The translations under genes and the position numbers were made by a program. Below, in pieces: positions 48,342 to 59,348 of a stretch of 64,000 nucleotides of DNA; position 1 is the first letter of the stretch; the number at the start of each line of letters is the position of its first letter. The DNA is taken from the NCBI GenBank assembly GCA_963682175.1, contig OY821784.1, positions 26,765,621-26,829,620 of the forward strand, written 5' to 3'. The notes beneath the pieces were generated by a model. That model did not search any database. It had not been told where the DNA came from and saw only the letters and a list, made by a program, of their open reading frames with translations. This DNA comes from Triglochin maritima (taxonomy: Eukaryota > Streptophyta > Magnoliopsida > Alismatales > Juncaginaceae).

Positions 48342-49388
48342 AGGTGCCAGTCCAGACTCTTGTTTGGACGATTCGAGTGGATTTAATTTGTGTTTTGTAG
48401 GTTTTCTTTGTTTCAGAAGACTGGGAATAGAAAGTGGAGGCTACTGGAGAAATTTCCAGACGACCTGAGCACTTCAGACCGCCAATCAGCGATCTGGTGA
48501 GCTGCTTTTGCCTTCTTATTTCTTTGTCGTGTTGCCATAATTGATCTAGTAATCTGGGACTCAATTTTGCATGTTCTAACTCTTTGATTGTTCCCAGATT
48601 AATAATGAACTTCCCTTAAGCAACTTGGACCCTAAAACTCAAAGCAAAAGATTAGGCATTCTTTTTGTTTAGCTCATGCATCATGTATGTGAATTAGGCA
48701 TTTAGATTGTCTTTTATCTTAGCTTTATTTTCTGTTGCTGAGAGCTGGCGTGAGGTACGCACCTTCTACTCTCATTCATGCATTTCGTATGAACATGCAT
48801 TAGTTAGTAGGAAGTGCATTGCAACAAGTGTGAGTTGAGCGTTTGTTTGGAGAGTTGATTGCTAGATTAGGACTCCAAAACGCTACTAAGGAGGGGTTGT
48901 CCCATAAAAGATAAGGTGGGGGATTTCATCACCCTTTCCTTCACCCCAAAAACCACACTAATCAAGAGCCTAATTTTAAAATCAAGTAGACATTGGCCTT
49001 AAGGAATTCGGACGCATTAGGAGAGTCATCCGGTCCCGACCGTCATGACCTGATCGGCGTTGCCCACTTTGTCGATAGTAGGAGAGATGAGATCCCCGGA
49101 TCTTGGCTCACTTGCTGGGCTTTGTGGTCCTCGTCGTAGGGATGTGAGGCGTGTTGAGGCCGCGTGACCTCGCAGTTAGGTGTCGTCTAGCTGTAAGGAC
49201 CTATAGAGACCTTAGGATTGCTTGAGCCTTGTTTGCTTGTGTGCTTCTACCTGTACCCATCCATCGTAGCCTAAGGACTTCTTCCCTTCTCTCCTGAGTC
49301 ATTCTTTCTGTCCTGTGTTCCCCAGTCTTCTCTTCTACGTACATTCTTTGTTTGAAAAAAAAGTTTTGGTGTGTGTGCACCTTTGTGC
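48342..49388 (+). other. Leader of the complete gag-protease element
   Basis: About 1.05 kb untranslated. A palindrome lies at 48477-48494, 135 bp after the primer site. The conserved block ending TTTCATCACCC is at 48915-48934, and a pyrimidine-rich stretch precedes gag. Confidence 0.85.
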
Positions 49389-51209
49389 ATGCTTTCGTGG
49401 ACACGAGACGAGAGTGGTCGTTTGACGAGGAGCGTTGTCAATCCGGCTTCGGTCATCGATTTCTCGACGCCTTCCTCCTCTCGTGTCGCACGTAGTTCGG
49501 GTCCAATGGCTGCTAATTTCCGTGAGGAGGAGCAGTTGCTGGAACCGCCTGCTCGACCTGTTCTTCCAGTTGTCGTTCCCATACCTCTTCGTGATCGATG
49601 CTACCCGAGCCGTACTGCTCTACCTTCATGCATCGTATTTCCAGAGGCTAATGAGATCCATTTTGAGGTTAAGCCTCAGTTTATCTCCATGCTCCCTCAT
49701 TTCACTGGGAAATGTGACCTCTATATCTTTCTCAGGGAATTTGAGGAGGTTTGTGTTATGTTCAAGCTGCAACAACATAGCACAGACTCCATCCATCTTA
49801 GGCTTGTCCCCTTTGCGCTGAAGGATGACGCCAAGAAGTGGTTGTATAGCAACCAAGCGAATGCCTTTAGGACTTGGGATGAGTTTCAATATGCATTCCT
49901 CAAGAAGTACTTCCCAAATCATCGGACTCAAAAATTGAGGAACGAAATCAATTCGTTCTATCAACTTCAGACCGAGACATTTCATGCATATCTTGAGAGG
50001 TTCAAGGAGCTACTCTCCTCATGCCCTCACCATGGCATTGAGTTGTGGTGCCTATGTCAGATTGTGTACGAGGGTCTTCACATCCCGTCAAGAACGCTCC
50101 TTGAGTCCATGTGTCAAGGAGAGTTCTTGGGAAATGATGAAATGGAGGCATGAGCCTTCCTAAAAGACCTCGCTGAGAAAACCATGCAATAGGAGAGTGT
50201 GAGGGAACCACCTGCATCATCTAGTATAGCAGCGAGGATCGCGAATGCAAACTCGACTAGATCGGGTACCGCATTTGCTATCGATACCACTACGGCCACC
50301 GAGGCACGCATGGCGGCCTTAATGCGCCGTATGGATTCGATTGAGCTCCATAACCAACAAGGTGCACCTCATATGTCCACATCTGGTCCAGTTCCCTGTC
50401 ATTCATGTGGTAGGATAGGTCATGTAGAAAGCGAGTGTGAGTCCATTCCTCCTGAGATGGAGTGTGTCAACGCCATCTATGATAGAGCCAGGAATGACCC
50501 ATACTCATCATCTTATAATCCTGGATGGAGGAACCACCCCAATGTTTCATGGAACCAAACTAATGCCCCGGGTGGTCCTTCAAACTCCTCTATACCACAT
50601 TACCAATCACATCAACCTCCCATGCATGCACAATCCTATCAGCCACCCCAAGTGCAAACCACCAATCAATCGGGTTTCCCAAATTCCAATAATATGGAAA
50701 CCCAATTCAATTCGCTTGAGACCTTGACTCGTGGACTTGAAAACTCAATGAAAATTTTTATGTCAACCACGAGTCAAGTTCTCACTTCAAATCAGCAGAC
50801 CATCAAATCTCTAGAGCTTCAGATGGGCCAATTGGCTCAGTCTGTACATGAAAGAGAGAGATGGTCTTTTCCTAGCAAGCCTGAGGCTAACCCCCGTGTG
50901 TACCAACAACAACACATGCAAAATGAGAATGTGGTACCTCGGGGGAGGCAAGTGAACCATGTGAAGGAACATGTTCACCATGTCAATGCCATTGTTACCT
51001 TAAGAAATGGAAAACAGGTTGACAATCACATTTCCTTGCCGCACCCACCACCATCTATGCAGCCCCTCAGTGGGAATGGTGGTGAAGAAGAGGCTGAGGG
51101 TGAGGGTAATACACCAAAGCTATCTTCTCAGGCACCGCAGAAAACCTACCTGCCAAAAGCTCCCTATCCAAGTAGGTTAACCAAAAAGCAGAGTGACAAC
51201 ATGACATGA
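49389..51209 (+). pseudogene. Gag of the complete gag-protease element (two in-frame stops)
   Basis: One frame from ATG 49389 (MLSWTRDESG) to about 51200, broken only by TGA 50151-50153 and TAG 50190-50192. Both sit at codons that are, or align with, Trp in relatives. Order: basic N-terminus; Retrotrans_gag capsid domain (about 49640-50120, FLREFEEVCVMFKLQQ, ALKDDAKKWLYS, FLKKYFPNH, FHAYLERFKELL); ESVREPPASSS hinge; CCHC zinc knuckle (CHSCGRIGHVESEC, about 50397-50438); a Pro/Asn-rich linker; a helix with NSMKIFMSTTSQVL; and the VNAIVTLRNGKQVDNH segment. A one-base loss near 51200 throws the frame before the protease. It would form the particle and bind the RNA; this copy is only lightly damaged. 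Confidence 0.9.
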
Positions 51210-52493
51210 TATTAGAGGTGTTTAAGAAAGTAAAGGTTAACATCCCCTTGTTGGATGTCATCCAACAAATACCTCAATATGCCAAAGTGTTGAAGGATCT
51301 CTGCACAACCAAGAGGAAGACCAATGTTCCTAAGAAAGCATTCTTGGCTGCAAATATCAGCTCACTTTTGTCCAATCCTACCTACACAAAATACAAGGAT
51401 CCTGGGTGTCCTACTATTAAGTGTACGATAGGGGACACTAGAATGAGCAATGTTTTGCTTGATTTAGGATCAGCGGTCAACCTCCTCCCTTTCTCTGTTT
51501 ATAAACAGTTGAACTTGGGAGAATTGAAACCAACGAAGATCACCCTCCAATTGGCGGATAGATCCATTCGTATTCCCATGGGGATTATCGAGGATGTGCT
51601 TATCAAAGTTGGAGATTTTATATTTCCAGTCAATTTTGTTGTCCTCGAGACCAATCCTTTTGCGAACACCCACTCTCAAATACCTTTGATTTTGGGTAGA
51701 CCGTTTCTGGCAACCTCCAATGCCTTGATTAATTGTAGAAATGGTCTCATGAAGCTCTCATTTGGTAAGATGAGTGCCGAGTTTCATGTGTTCAACTCTG
51801 GTAGGCAACAAGAACCCATGGATGAACCTTTAAATCTAAATCTCATCCGCCAATTGGAGAAAGCACCACAAAATCAGCGAACACCCCTAACCCAAATGCA
51901 ACCCGTTGACAATGTTCGTGGGCCCAGCGAAAACGCATTGCCTGTCTTCGCAATGCAACAGAGTGAGCTGGCCTCGAACATGAATGTCCAAAGGGAGTGT
52001 TCGTTGCATGATTCAGTTGAGAGTACTAGTGAGAGTGAGACACCTCATCATATGCCTATACCAGATGGTGTCTCTACCTCATGTCCCATGGCCATTGAGC
52101 CATTTGAGCTTCATATTGACTCCAACAAGGACCCACCTATGACCGAGCTTATGCTTGATGATCTAAATGATGGTGGGAGGTCCTTGTTGGATGACTTGGG
52201 GAGAAGCCCCATTCTTAGTGATGCAAGTCTGTTGCATCCATCGAATGAACCTGAGGAACTCATTCCAATGCACCCGCTTATTGGTTGGAGGGTTTTCTTC
52301 GATGAGCAATTAAACCCTAGTGAGGCAACACAACTTCATTCTTTGTTGCCACACCTAACCAATATCATGAGGGGTTCGAGCCTTTCAGCTTTGACCTTTC
52401 ACCCCTCATGACACCTCAGAGTACTAGTGGAGTTTGCCCATCTCGGCAAGTCTCTGTCCTCATGACTTGATGTTCTCATTTGATGTTCCTTGA
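51206..52493 (+). pseudogene. Aspartic protease plus RT-like tail of the complete gag-protease element
   Basis: Open for 401 codons (to 52411). The protease has NIPLLDVIQQIPQYAKVLKD, the active-site segment LLDLGSAVNLLPFSVY (about 51456-51505), the ADRSIRIPMGIIEDVLIKV strand and LGRPFLATSNALINCRN. After it comes a tail with ELHIDSNKDPP (compare the linker before RT at 38620), then EELIPMHP and GWRVFFDEQLN (52253-52320), which align with the entry of the Athila RT domain. A one-base loss near 52350 shifts the frame; in the shifted frame the tail ends MFSFDVP and a stop at 52491-52493. No RT palm, RNase H or integrase follows. Confidence 0.9.
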
Positions 52494-54082
52494 CCAAATG
52501 ATTATGAGAATATCTTGGTTAATGTATATATCTTGTAAAAAAAGGAAAGACAAAAAAAAGACAAAAAAAGAAAAGAAAAAAAGTGTGTAATAAAAGACTT
52601 CTTCAGTGAGCATCGATTGTTGTGGGCCCCAACCCTTGTGTACTTGGGCCCAATCTCTTCACGTGTTTATCTCCCTTCTTTAGCTTCTCATAGGTTTTGA
52701 GGGAATTTGGGTTTGTGTCCATCAACATGACCCTGAACGTCCCTTTGTACTTCATGTTGGTGAGATCTTTCCTTTTTCATGCATGTATCCATGTAGTATC
52801 TTGTTCACATTCATTGAGGACAATGCATGAGGTAGGTGTGGGGGGTGTTTTACGTGTGTACATATTCGAGTCTTTTTCTTTTGATATTGCTTTCTTTTTG
52901 TGTGTATGTTAGGGTCATGCTAGTGTGCCGCATTTAACATTGATATATCTGCTTGCCATGATCCTTGGGTGACTTGTCTTCTTTTGCTTGCCATGTGCTT
53001 TAAAATTTTCACATTTCTTTCAAAATTTTCATGTGTTTGCGAAAGAAAATGTTTTGTGGGTTTTGCGTGTGTTTAGCATGTGCAATACCGTTGAGAGGCA
53101 AAGTAAAAAGAAAGCTCCCAAAATTGTCTTGAACTTGATGCATTCGGATTTCTAGTTTACCGACTTTACGTCTTATCGAGTCGTTAGGATGCACCCCAGT
53201 TTTCCCTCGGGGGGCGTGTAATCATAGGGTTTCAGTACTCAAACATTTAAAGAAGTCCACCCTGAACCTAGTGAGTCAAATAATTCGTGTCTGTTGGTAT
53301 AAGGAAGTTTGTCGTAGATAGGGGCCCTTAATCTCTTTTTGTGAAACTTAAGTGTAGGGGTTTTGGTTCCCATGTAGATAAATAAATAAGTGGTGTTCTC
53401 TCTTCTCGCACGGCTTCTATCACTCGGGAAAGTAGGTCTGAGGGGACTTTGTGCCTGGTGCTTTCGAGTCATCTGACTTGGGATGCATCGACCGAACTCC
53501 CGTTACACGGGTGGTAGGGATCGCCCTATGTGGAGATTTGGGGGAAGGTGTACGTGATAGTGTAAGTCCTCATAGGCAATGATGCACGAAACCTGACCCT
53601 GGGAGAATCAAACACCAACCAATAAAATTCTCCAAAAAAAAGGAAAGAAAAAAAAGAGTCAAATAAGAACCAAAATGTACTTTACACATTGTATCACATT
53701 CAGAAGTTAAGGTTGCCCATGTCTTTCACTTAAGTCCTTGCCTAACTTTCACGAATAACTCATTAGGCTAGGTGTGTGGATGGATTACATATATAGAGTC
53801 GACCCGTAGTATTACCGCGTCCCATGATCGACAAAATAAGTCCAACGAGTCGTGTAGCTAGATTGATTAATGCATCTTGTTCGGATTTTGTGGGTATATC
53901 CGCTGAAAACCCTCAGGAGACAACACTCCTCCTCCTTGGCGACAAGGAGGTTTAACGTCTTGTTGCACATGATAAGTGCAACCGTGATTCCTACGAAAGT
54001 GAGTTAGGATTTCTTGATTTTCGTATGCTTTTCTCTTTCTTTGTTTTGCTCGGGACTAGCAAAAGTTAGGTGTTGGGGTATT
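52494..54082 (+). other. 3'-UTR and polypurine tract of the complete gag-protease element
   Basis: About 1.6 kb, no gene. Conserved blocks are at about 52815 ('cattgaggacaatgcatga'), 53478 ('gacttgggatgcatc') and 53576 ('caatgatgcacga'). It ends 'gggactagcaaaa' and the polypurine tract 'aggtgttggggtatt' (54068-54082). Confidence 0.9.
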
Positions 54083-55473
54083 TGATTGACATCATTTCAT
54101 GCTTGTATTTGTATCTTATATCTATTATCTATCACCTAAACAATGCAATGTTATGAGGTTTTCAGGAATAAATAGGTTTGAAGAGATGAAACATAAAAGG
54201 ACCCAAAAGCTGGGAAAATGGACTGGATTGTGAGATCTGGGGACACAGATGCAAGGAAGAAGGACCTGATTGCAAGACAGAAGGACCTAAGAGCAAAACA
54301 GAATACTCCACACCATCATGGGGAGTATTTTACCAATTCGATTCGGTTCGGATCTCCAACAAGTCAAGTAACCGCATCAAAGACCAACAATACCAGAAAG
54401 AAAAGCCCACAACAAAAATGACCAGGATCTGAACCATATAGACCGCCAATTGGCGGTCCAAGACCGCTAAGTGGCGGTCCATTTTGGCCAAAATCTGCTC
54501 CAATTTCTCCCGCACATGTATTAGAGGATGTCTAGGCTATTTTTGGTATCTGTCTAGTCCCACATCAGGGGATTGTGCCGGTTTGCCTTTTTCCATGGCT
54601 ATAAATAGAACTCTTCACCTTCCATTGTAATCACTCCATATTTTAAGTGGCTATTCTTCCTACTAGAAGTGAGGCCTTGAAGCACACACTAAAGTAGGAG
54701 GATGCTACTTTAAATGTGAGTCATTTTATCAATAAAGTTTTGTGTTTCTTTCATTGTTTGTTTATGCTTCTTTTATTGTTTGTGCATGTTTTAGTTTAAT
54801 CGTCTTTTATTTCTAGCTTAGTTTTAATATGCTTTCTTTGCTTAGTTTAATGTTTAGTGAGTAGTTCCATCCCCTTTGGGGGGTGGAGTAGATGTACATA
54901 CATGCATTAGAGAATGGGATGAATGCTTTATGTTTGATGTGTTGATAAAACATGAATGTATGCTTGCCTGTTTAGGATAGAATTTATAACTTGATGAGTT
55001 TTGCCAAAAAGATTAGACACCTCTCATGCTTGTTTAGGTTCTGAAATAAACAACTTGCATATGTAAATGTTAATAAACTAAGTTGGTGAATAGATTGATA
55101 GGTTTTGCCACAACATTTAGACACTTCCTATGCATGATAACACCACCTGTATTTGTGCTTAAAGAATGTGTTCAACACCCACCTCGTTGCTTGTGTGGAC
55201 TCACTCCACCCCTTAGGGGTTTTTCCATTCCTGAAATTCCAGCATTCTTGTTTTGTTCTTAACTTAGTTCTTATTTCATCGTTTGTTTGCTTCTTTCACA
55301 TTTCGTACTTCTTAGCGTAGTGAAGTGTAGGTTAGCATAATAACATCTCTTCCATCTTTTTTGCCACTTGATTTCGGATAAACAAGAGCCTGCTCACCTC
55401 CCTGAGGACGATCCGTACTTGCCACCGCTTCATCGCGGTCATGCACTTGCGGTTTAATTAAAACGTTCAATCA
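54083..55473 (+). repeat. 3' LTR of the complete gag-protease element
   Basis: 1,391 bp. Palindromes are at 54441-54458 and 54462-54479 and TATA at 54599-54607. Compared with the 5' LTR it lacks about 12 bp in U3 near 54158 and 12 bp near 54850. Confidence 0.95.
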
Positions 55474-55478
55474 CAATG

Positions 55479-56223
55479 TCAAATACATTACATTGAGTTC
55501 AAAAGGGAAATACATCATACATAATGCGGAAGCAAAAGACAAACTGAAGAATCTGGTCGACGTGTCCCTCGTGTACAGAATCTTCGACTACTCGTCCAGT
55601 CTACCCTGTAGGAATCTAAGTACCTGCAAGCACCGCATCAACATATGCGTGAGTTTTCTATAAAGAAAACCCAGTATGCCCCTGGCCCAATCAGAGTTAT
55701 ATGGAAGAATGCATGCAATCTATCTAAGACAAAAGCATCCGAAACAGAAACAGAAAAGCACATAATGCAACAGAACGCTACGACTCCATAAGCCGTGCCG
55801 GTCGGGCGCACCCGAATCATTCCTCAATAGGAACAAGAACACCAGCCTTGCTGGTCAAAGGCGGTCACTCGACAGTGACCCACCGCTCGGCACAAAGCGG
55901 TACGCCGGATAAGTGTCCCAATTCGCGGCAAGTGACCTACAATGTGCCATCGCGAACTTGGGAATACCTACCCTGAGACAGAATGGCAGCACGCCTGCCC
56001 AGGACTTATCTTACGCCTGACCTCCCAACATGAAGGTCTTATGCGAATGGCCTCTCTAGCTAGAGGACCCACTCGTGGCCCGTCGGCCCAAAAACGGAAT
56101 GTGCCCAGAATTATTAATCAGATTAAATGCAATGCAAGCTACTTAAGCATCTAAAATCTAATGCATCTATAGTGGATGGAGTGAGCTCAAGGAAAGGTAT
56201 CCGGATACCCTCCTAACAACCCC
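55479..56223. repeat. Unclassified LTR, part 2
   Basis: Continues the sequence interrupted at 46905. It is GC-richer than its surroundings ('acataatgcggaagc', 'gcatcaacatatgcgtgag', 'gcacgcctgcccagg') with no believable gene; the open stretch 55942-56154 has no recognisable domain. It is cut at 56224 by an Athila LTR. Confidence 0.5.
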
Positions 56224-57798
56224 TGATTGATCTCGTTTTATATTTAATCGCAAGTGCACGGTCGTGTTGAAGCGGTGGCAAATACGGGTCGTCCACTGGG
56301 AGGTATGTCGACACTTGGTTTGTGCGAAGGCGAGAGGTAAAGAAAGGGAAGAAAGGTTGGTTACACTAAACTACACTAAGATGCAAATGGAAATGGAAAA
56401 AAAGCAAGAAAAACTAAACCCCAAAGGGGGTAAAGAAATGATGTGAACATAAAGATGTGTGTGTGGTGTGTGTGTGTGTGTAATTAAGCTCCTCACAACA
56501 TGTAATGCATGAAATCATAAAACTACATCCAACTTTGCCTCCACATGAATTAAGATTTTACTACATCATTAAAACATACAAGACAATAATTGGAATGAAG
56601 CTAAATGAACTCAAGTATAAAGACTAGACCCTACTATGCCTCCACATGAATTAAGATAAGACCACATCATTAAAACATACAAGACATTAGCTAAGGTAAA
56701 GGCAACAAGAGTTCATACACTACAACTTGTGTTTCCAATATTAATTCCTATCCATATCCTAACCTTATCATTCCCCATAAAATAGATCCACTAATCAAAG
56801 CATAAACTAAGCTTCATTCAAGAGCATTAGCATATCAAAGATAAGAGTGGAGACCCATTAGATGGTTATGGAAATCATTTAAAGCTCAAGGGATTAAGAT
56901 AACACACACTTAATACACTACATGATTATATCACATATTTCTCCACCCCCCAAATGGGGATGAAACTACTCACTACTCATTACACTAACTATATTAACAA
57001 AAGCAAGCATAATATTGAAATGAAATTTATACTAATCAAGCAAGAAATATTAAAGAAGCATAAAACAAAACAAATAAGCAAACATGCATATGGAAGGAAA
57101 TTAAACTAAGAGAGAAACAACACAATTAAAAGAAAACTTCTATTATTAACTCACTCAATTACAAGTAGCTCTTGCTCCACCAGAGTTTTGCTTCAAGGCT
57201 TCACTCTTAGTAGGGAAGGTGGCCACCAAAGAGAGAGATGGTTACAATGGGAGGTGAAGAGTTCTATTTATAAGCATGGAAAAAGCTAATCCGGGACAAT
57301 CGCCCGATGTGGGACTAAACCAATACCAAAAATAGCCTAAACACATGATAATACAAGTCCAGGAGAAAGCTTGGCGGATCTGGGGCCATATGGACCGCCA
57401 ATTAGCGGTCCAAGACCGCCAACTGGCGGTCTATAAACTTCAGATCTGCCTGGTTTTTGTTTTAGGCTTTGCTTGGAGTGTTTCTTGGTCTTGGATGCAT
57501 CTAACTTGTTTAGTGGAGCTCCGACCCGAATCGAATTGACAAAATACTCCCCATGATGGTGTGGAGTTTCCTGTTTTGCTCTTAGGTCCTTCTGTCTTAC
57601 GATCAGATCATTCTATCTTGCATCTTGGTCCCCAGGTATCACAATTAAGTCATTTTTCCTGCTTTTGGGTCCTTTCATGGCTCTTCTCTTCAAACCTCTT
57701 TATTTTTGAAAACAAACATAAAACTCGTCACGTAGCATTGCTTAGGTGTAAGATAATGGATATAAGATACAAATATAAGCATGAAATGATGTCAATCA
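56224..57798 (-). repeat. 3' LTR of the minus-strand gag-protease element
   Basis: About 1,575 bp; 5' end TGATTGACATCATTTCATGC (minus strand) at 57798. Palindrome pair in 57391-57429 (on the plus strand, GACCGCCAATTAGCGGTC and GACCGCCAACTGGCGGTC). TATA on the minus strand near 57262-57272. A short TG repeat is at about 56457-56482. Confidence 0.9.
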
Positions 57799-59348
57799 AA
57801 TACCCCCACACCTAAGTTTTTGCTAGTCCCGAGCAAAATAAAGAAAGAGAAAAGCAAACAAAAAAACAAGAAATCCTAACTCACTTTCGTAGGAATCTCG
57901 GTTGCACTTAGCACGTGCAACAAGCCGTTAAAACTCTTTGTTGCCAAGGAGGAGGAGTGTTGTCTCCTGAGGGTTTTCAGCGGATATACCCACAAAATCC
58001 GAACAAGATGCATTATTCAATCTAGACCTCGACTCGTTGGAAATATTTTGTCGATCAATGGACGCGGTAATCCTACGGGCCGACTCTATATAGGTAATCA
58101 TTCCACACACCTAACCTAATGAACCATTCGTGCAAGTTAAATAAGGAATTAAGTGAAAGACATGGACAACCTCAAGATCCTCAAGTGATACAAAGTGTAA
58201 GGTCCATTAAGGTTCTTATTTGCATTACCATTTTTTTTCTTTTTGTTTCTTTTCACACAATTTTTTTTCTTTTTTTTTCTTTTTATTAGTTGGAGCTTCA
58301 TTCTCCCAGGGTCAGGTTTCGTGCATCATTGCCCATGAGGACTTACACTATCACGTACATCTTTCCCCAAATCTCCACATAGGGCAATCCCTACCACCCG
58401 TGTAACGGGAGTTCGGTCGACGCATCCCAAGTCAGATGACTCGAGAGCACCAGGCACAAAGGCCCCTCAGACCTACTTTCCCGAGTGATAGGAGCTGTGC
58501 GAGAAGAGAGAGCACCACTTATTTCTTATCTACACATGAACCAAAACCCCTACACTATTGTCTCACAACAAGATTAAGAGGGTCCTTGACTACAACAAAC
58601 TTCCTAAATGAACAAACACGAATTATTGACTCACTAGGTTCATGGTGGACTTCTTTGAATGTTTGAGCACTGAAACCCTATGATTACTCACCCCAAAGGA
58701 AAACTGGGGTGCATCCTAACGACTCGATAAATCCTAAAGCCACGTACTAGATATCCTAATGCATCAAGTTCAAGACAATTTTGGGAGCTTTCTTTTTACT
58801 TTGCCTCTCAACGGTTTTGCACATGCTAAACACACGCAAAACCCACAAAACATTTTCTTTCGAAAACACATGAAGATTTTGAAAGAAATGTGAAAATTTT
58901 GAAGCACTAGGCAAGCAAAAGAAGACAAGTCACCCAAGGATCATGGCAAACAGATATATCGATATTAAATGCAGTACACTAACATGACCCTAACAATGCA
59001 AACAAAAGAAAGCAAAACCAAAAGAAAAGACTCGACTATGTACACACGTAAAACACCCCCCACACCTACTTCATGCATTGTCCTCAATGAATGTGAGCAT
59101 GAAACTACATAGATTTATGCATGAAAAAGGAAAGATCTCACCAACATGAAGTACACAGGGGAGTTCATGGCTATGTTGATGGACACAACCCAAATTCCCT
59201 TAAAACCTGTGAGATGCTAAGGAAGGGATACAAATACATGAAAGAATTGGGGCCCAAATACTCAAGGGTTGGGGCCCACAACAATCGATGCTCACTGAAG
59301 GAGTCTTTTTTTTAACTATGTACAACAATAAGCTTCCATCTTAATATG
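57799..59348 (-). other. 3'-UTR and polypurine tract of the minus-strand gag-protease element
   Basis: Polypurine tract 57799-57813 (minus strand 'aggtgtgggggtatt'), then the conserved 3'-UTR in reverse ('caatgatgcacga' block near 58317, 'cattgaggacaatgcatga' near 59074). No gene. Confidence 0.9.

Larger units (their letters stand above)
46906..55473 (+). mobile_element. Complete Athila gag-protease element without RT, RNase H or integrase
   Basis: 8,568 bp with target duplication CAATG (46901-46905 and 55474-55478), LTRs 46906-48318 and 54083-55473, tRNA-Asp primer site 48325-48341, gag-protease coding region 49389-52493, long 3'-UTR and polypurine tract 54068-54082. A hand comparison of the LTRs gives about 34 substitutions over about 1,390 bp plus small indels (near 2.5%), so it moved recently on an evolutionary scale. 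The internal region leaves no room for a lost pol: the tail is followed directly by the 3'-UTR, as in the copies at 11982 and 59349. It therefore amplified as a non-autonomous form using enzymes from a relative. Confidence 0.95.

Noticed and set aside
55942..56154. Small gene in the GC-richer stretch
   Set aside because: 70 codons, no recognisable domain, within an LTR-like sequence interrupted by another element.
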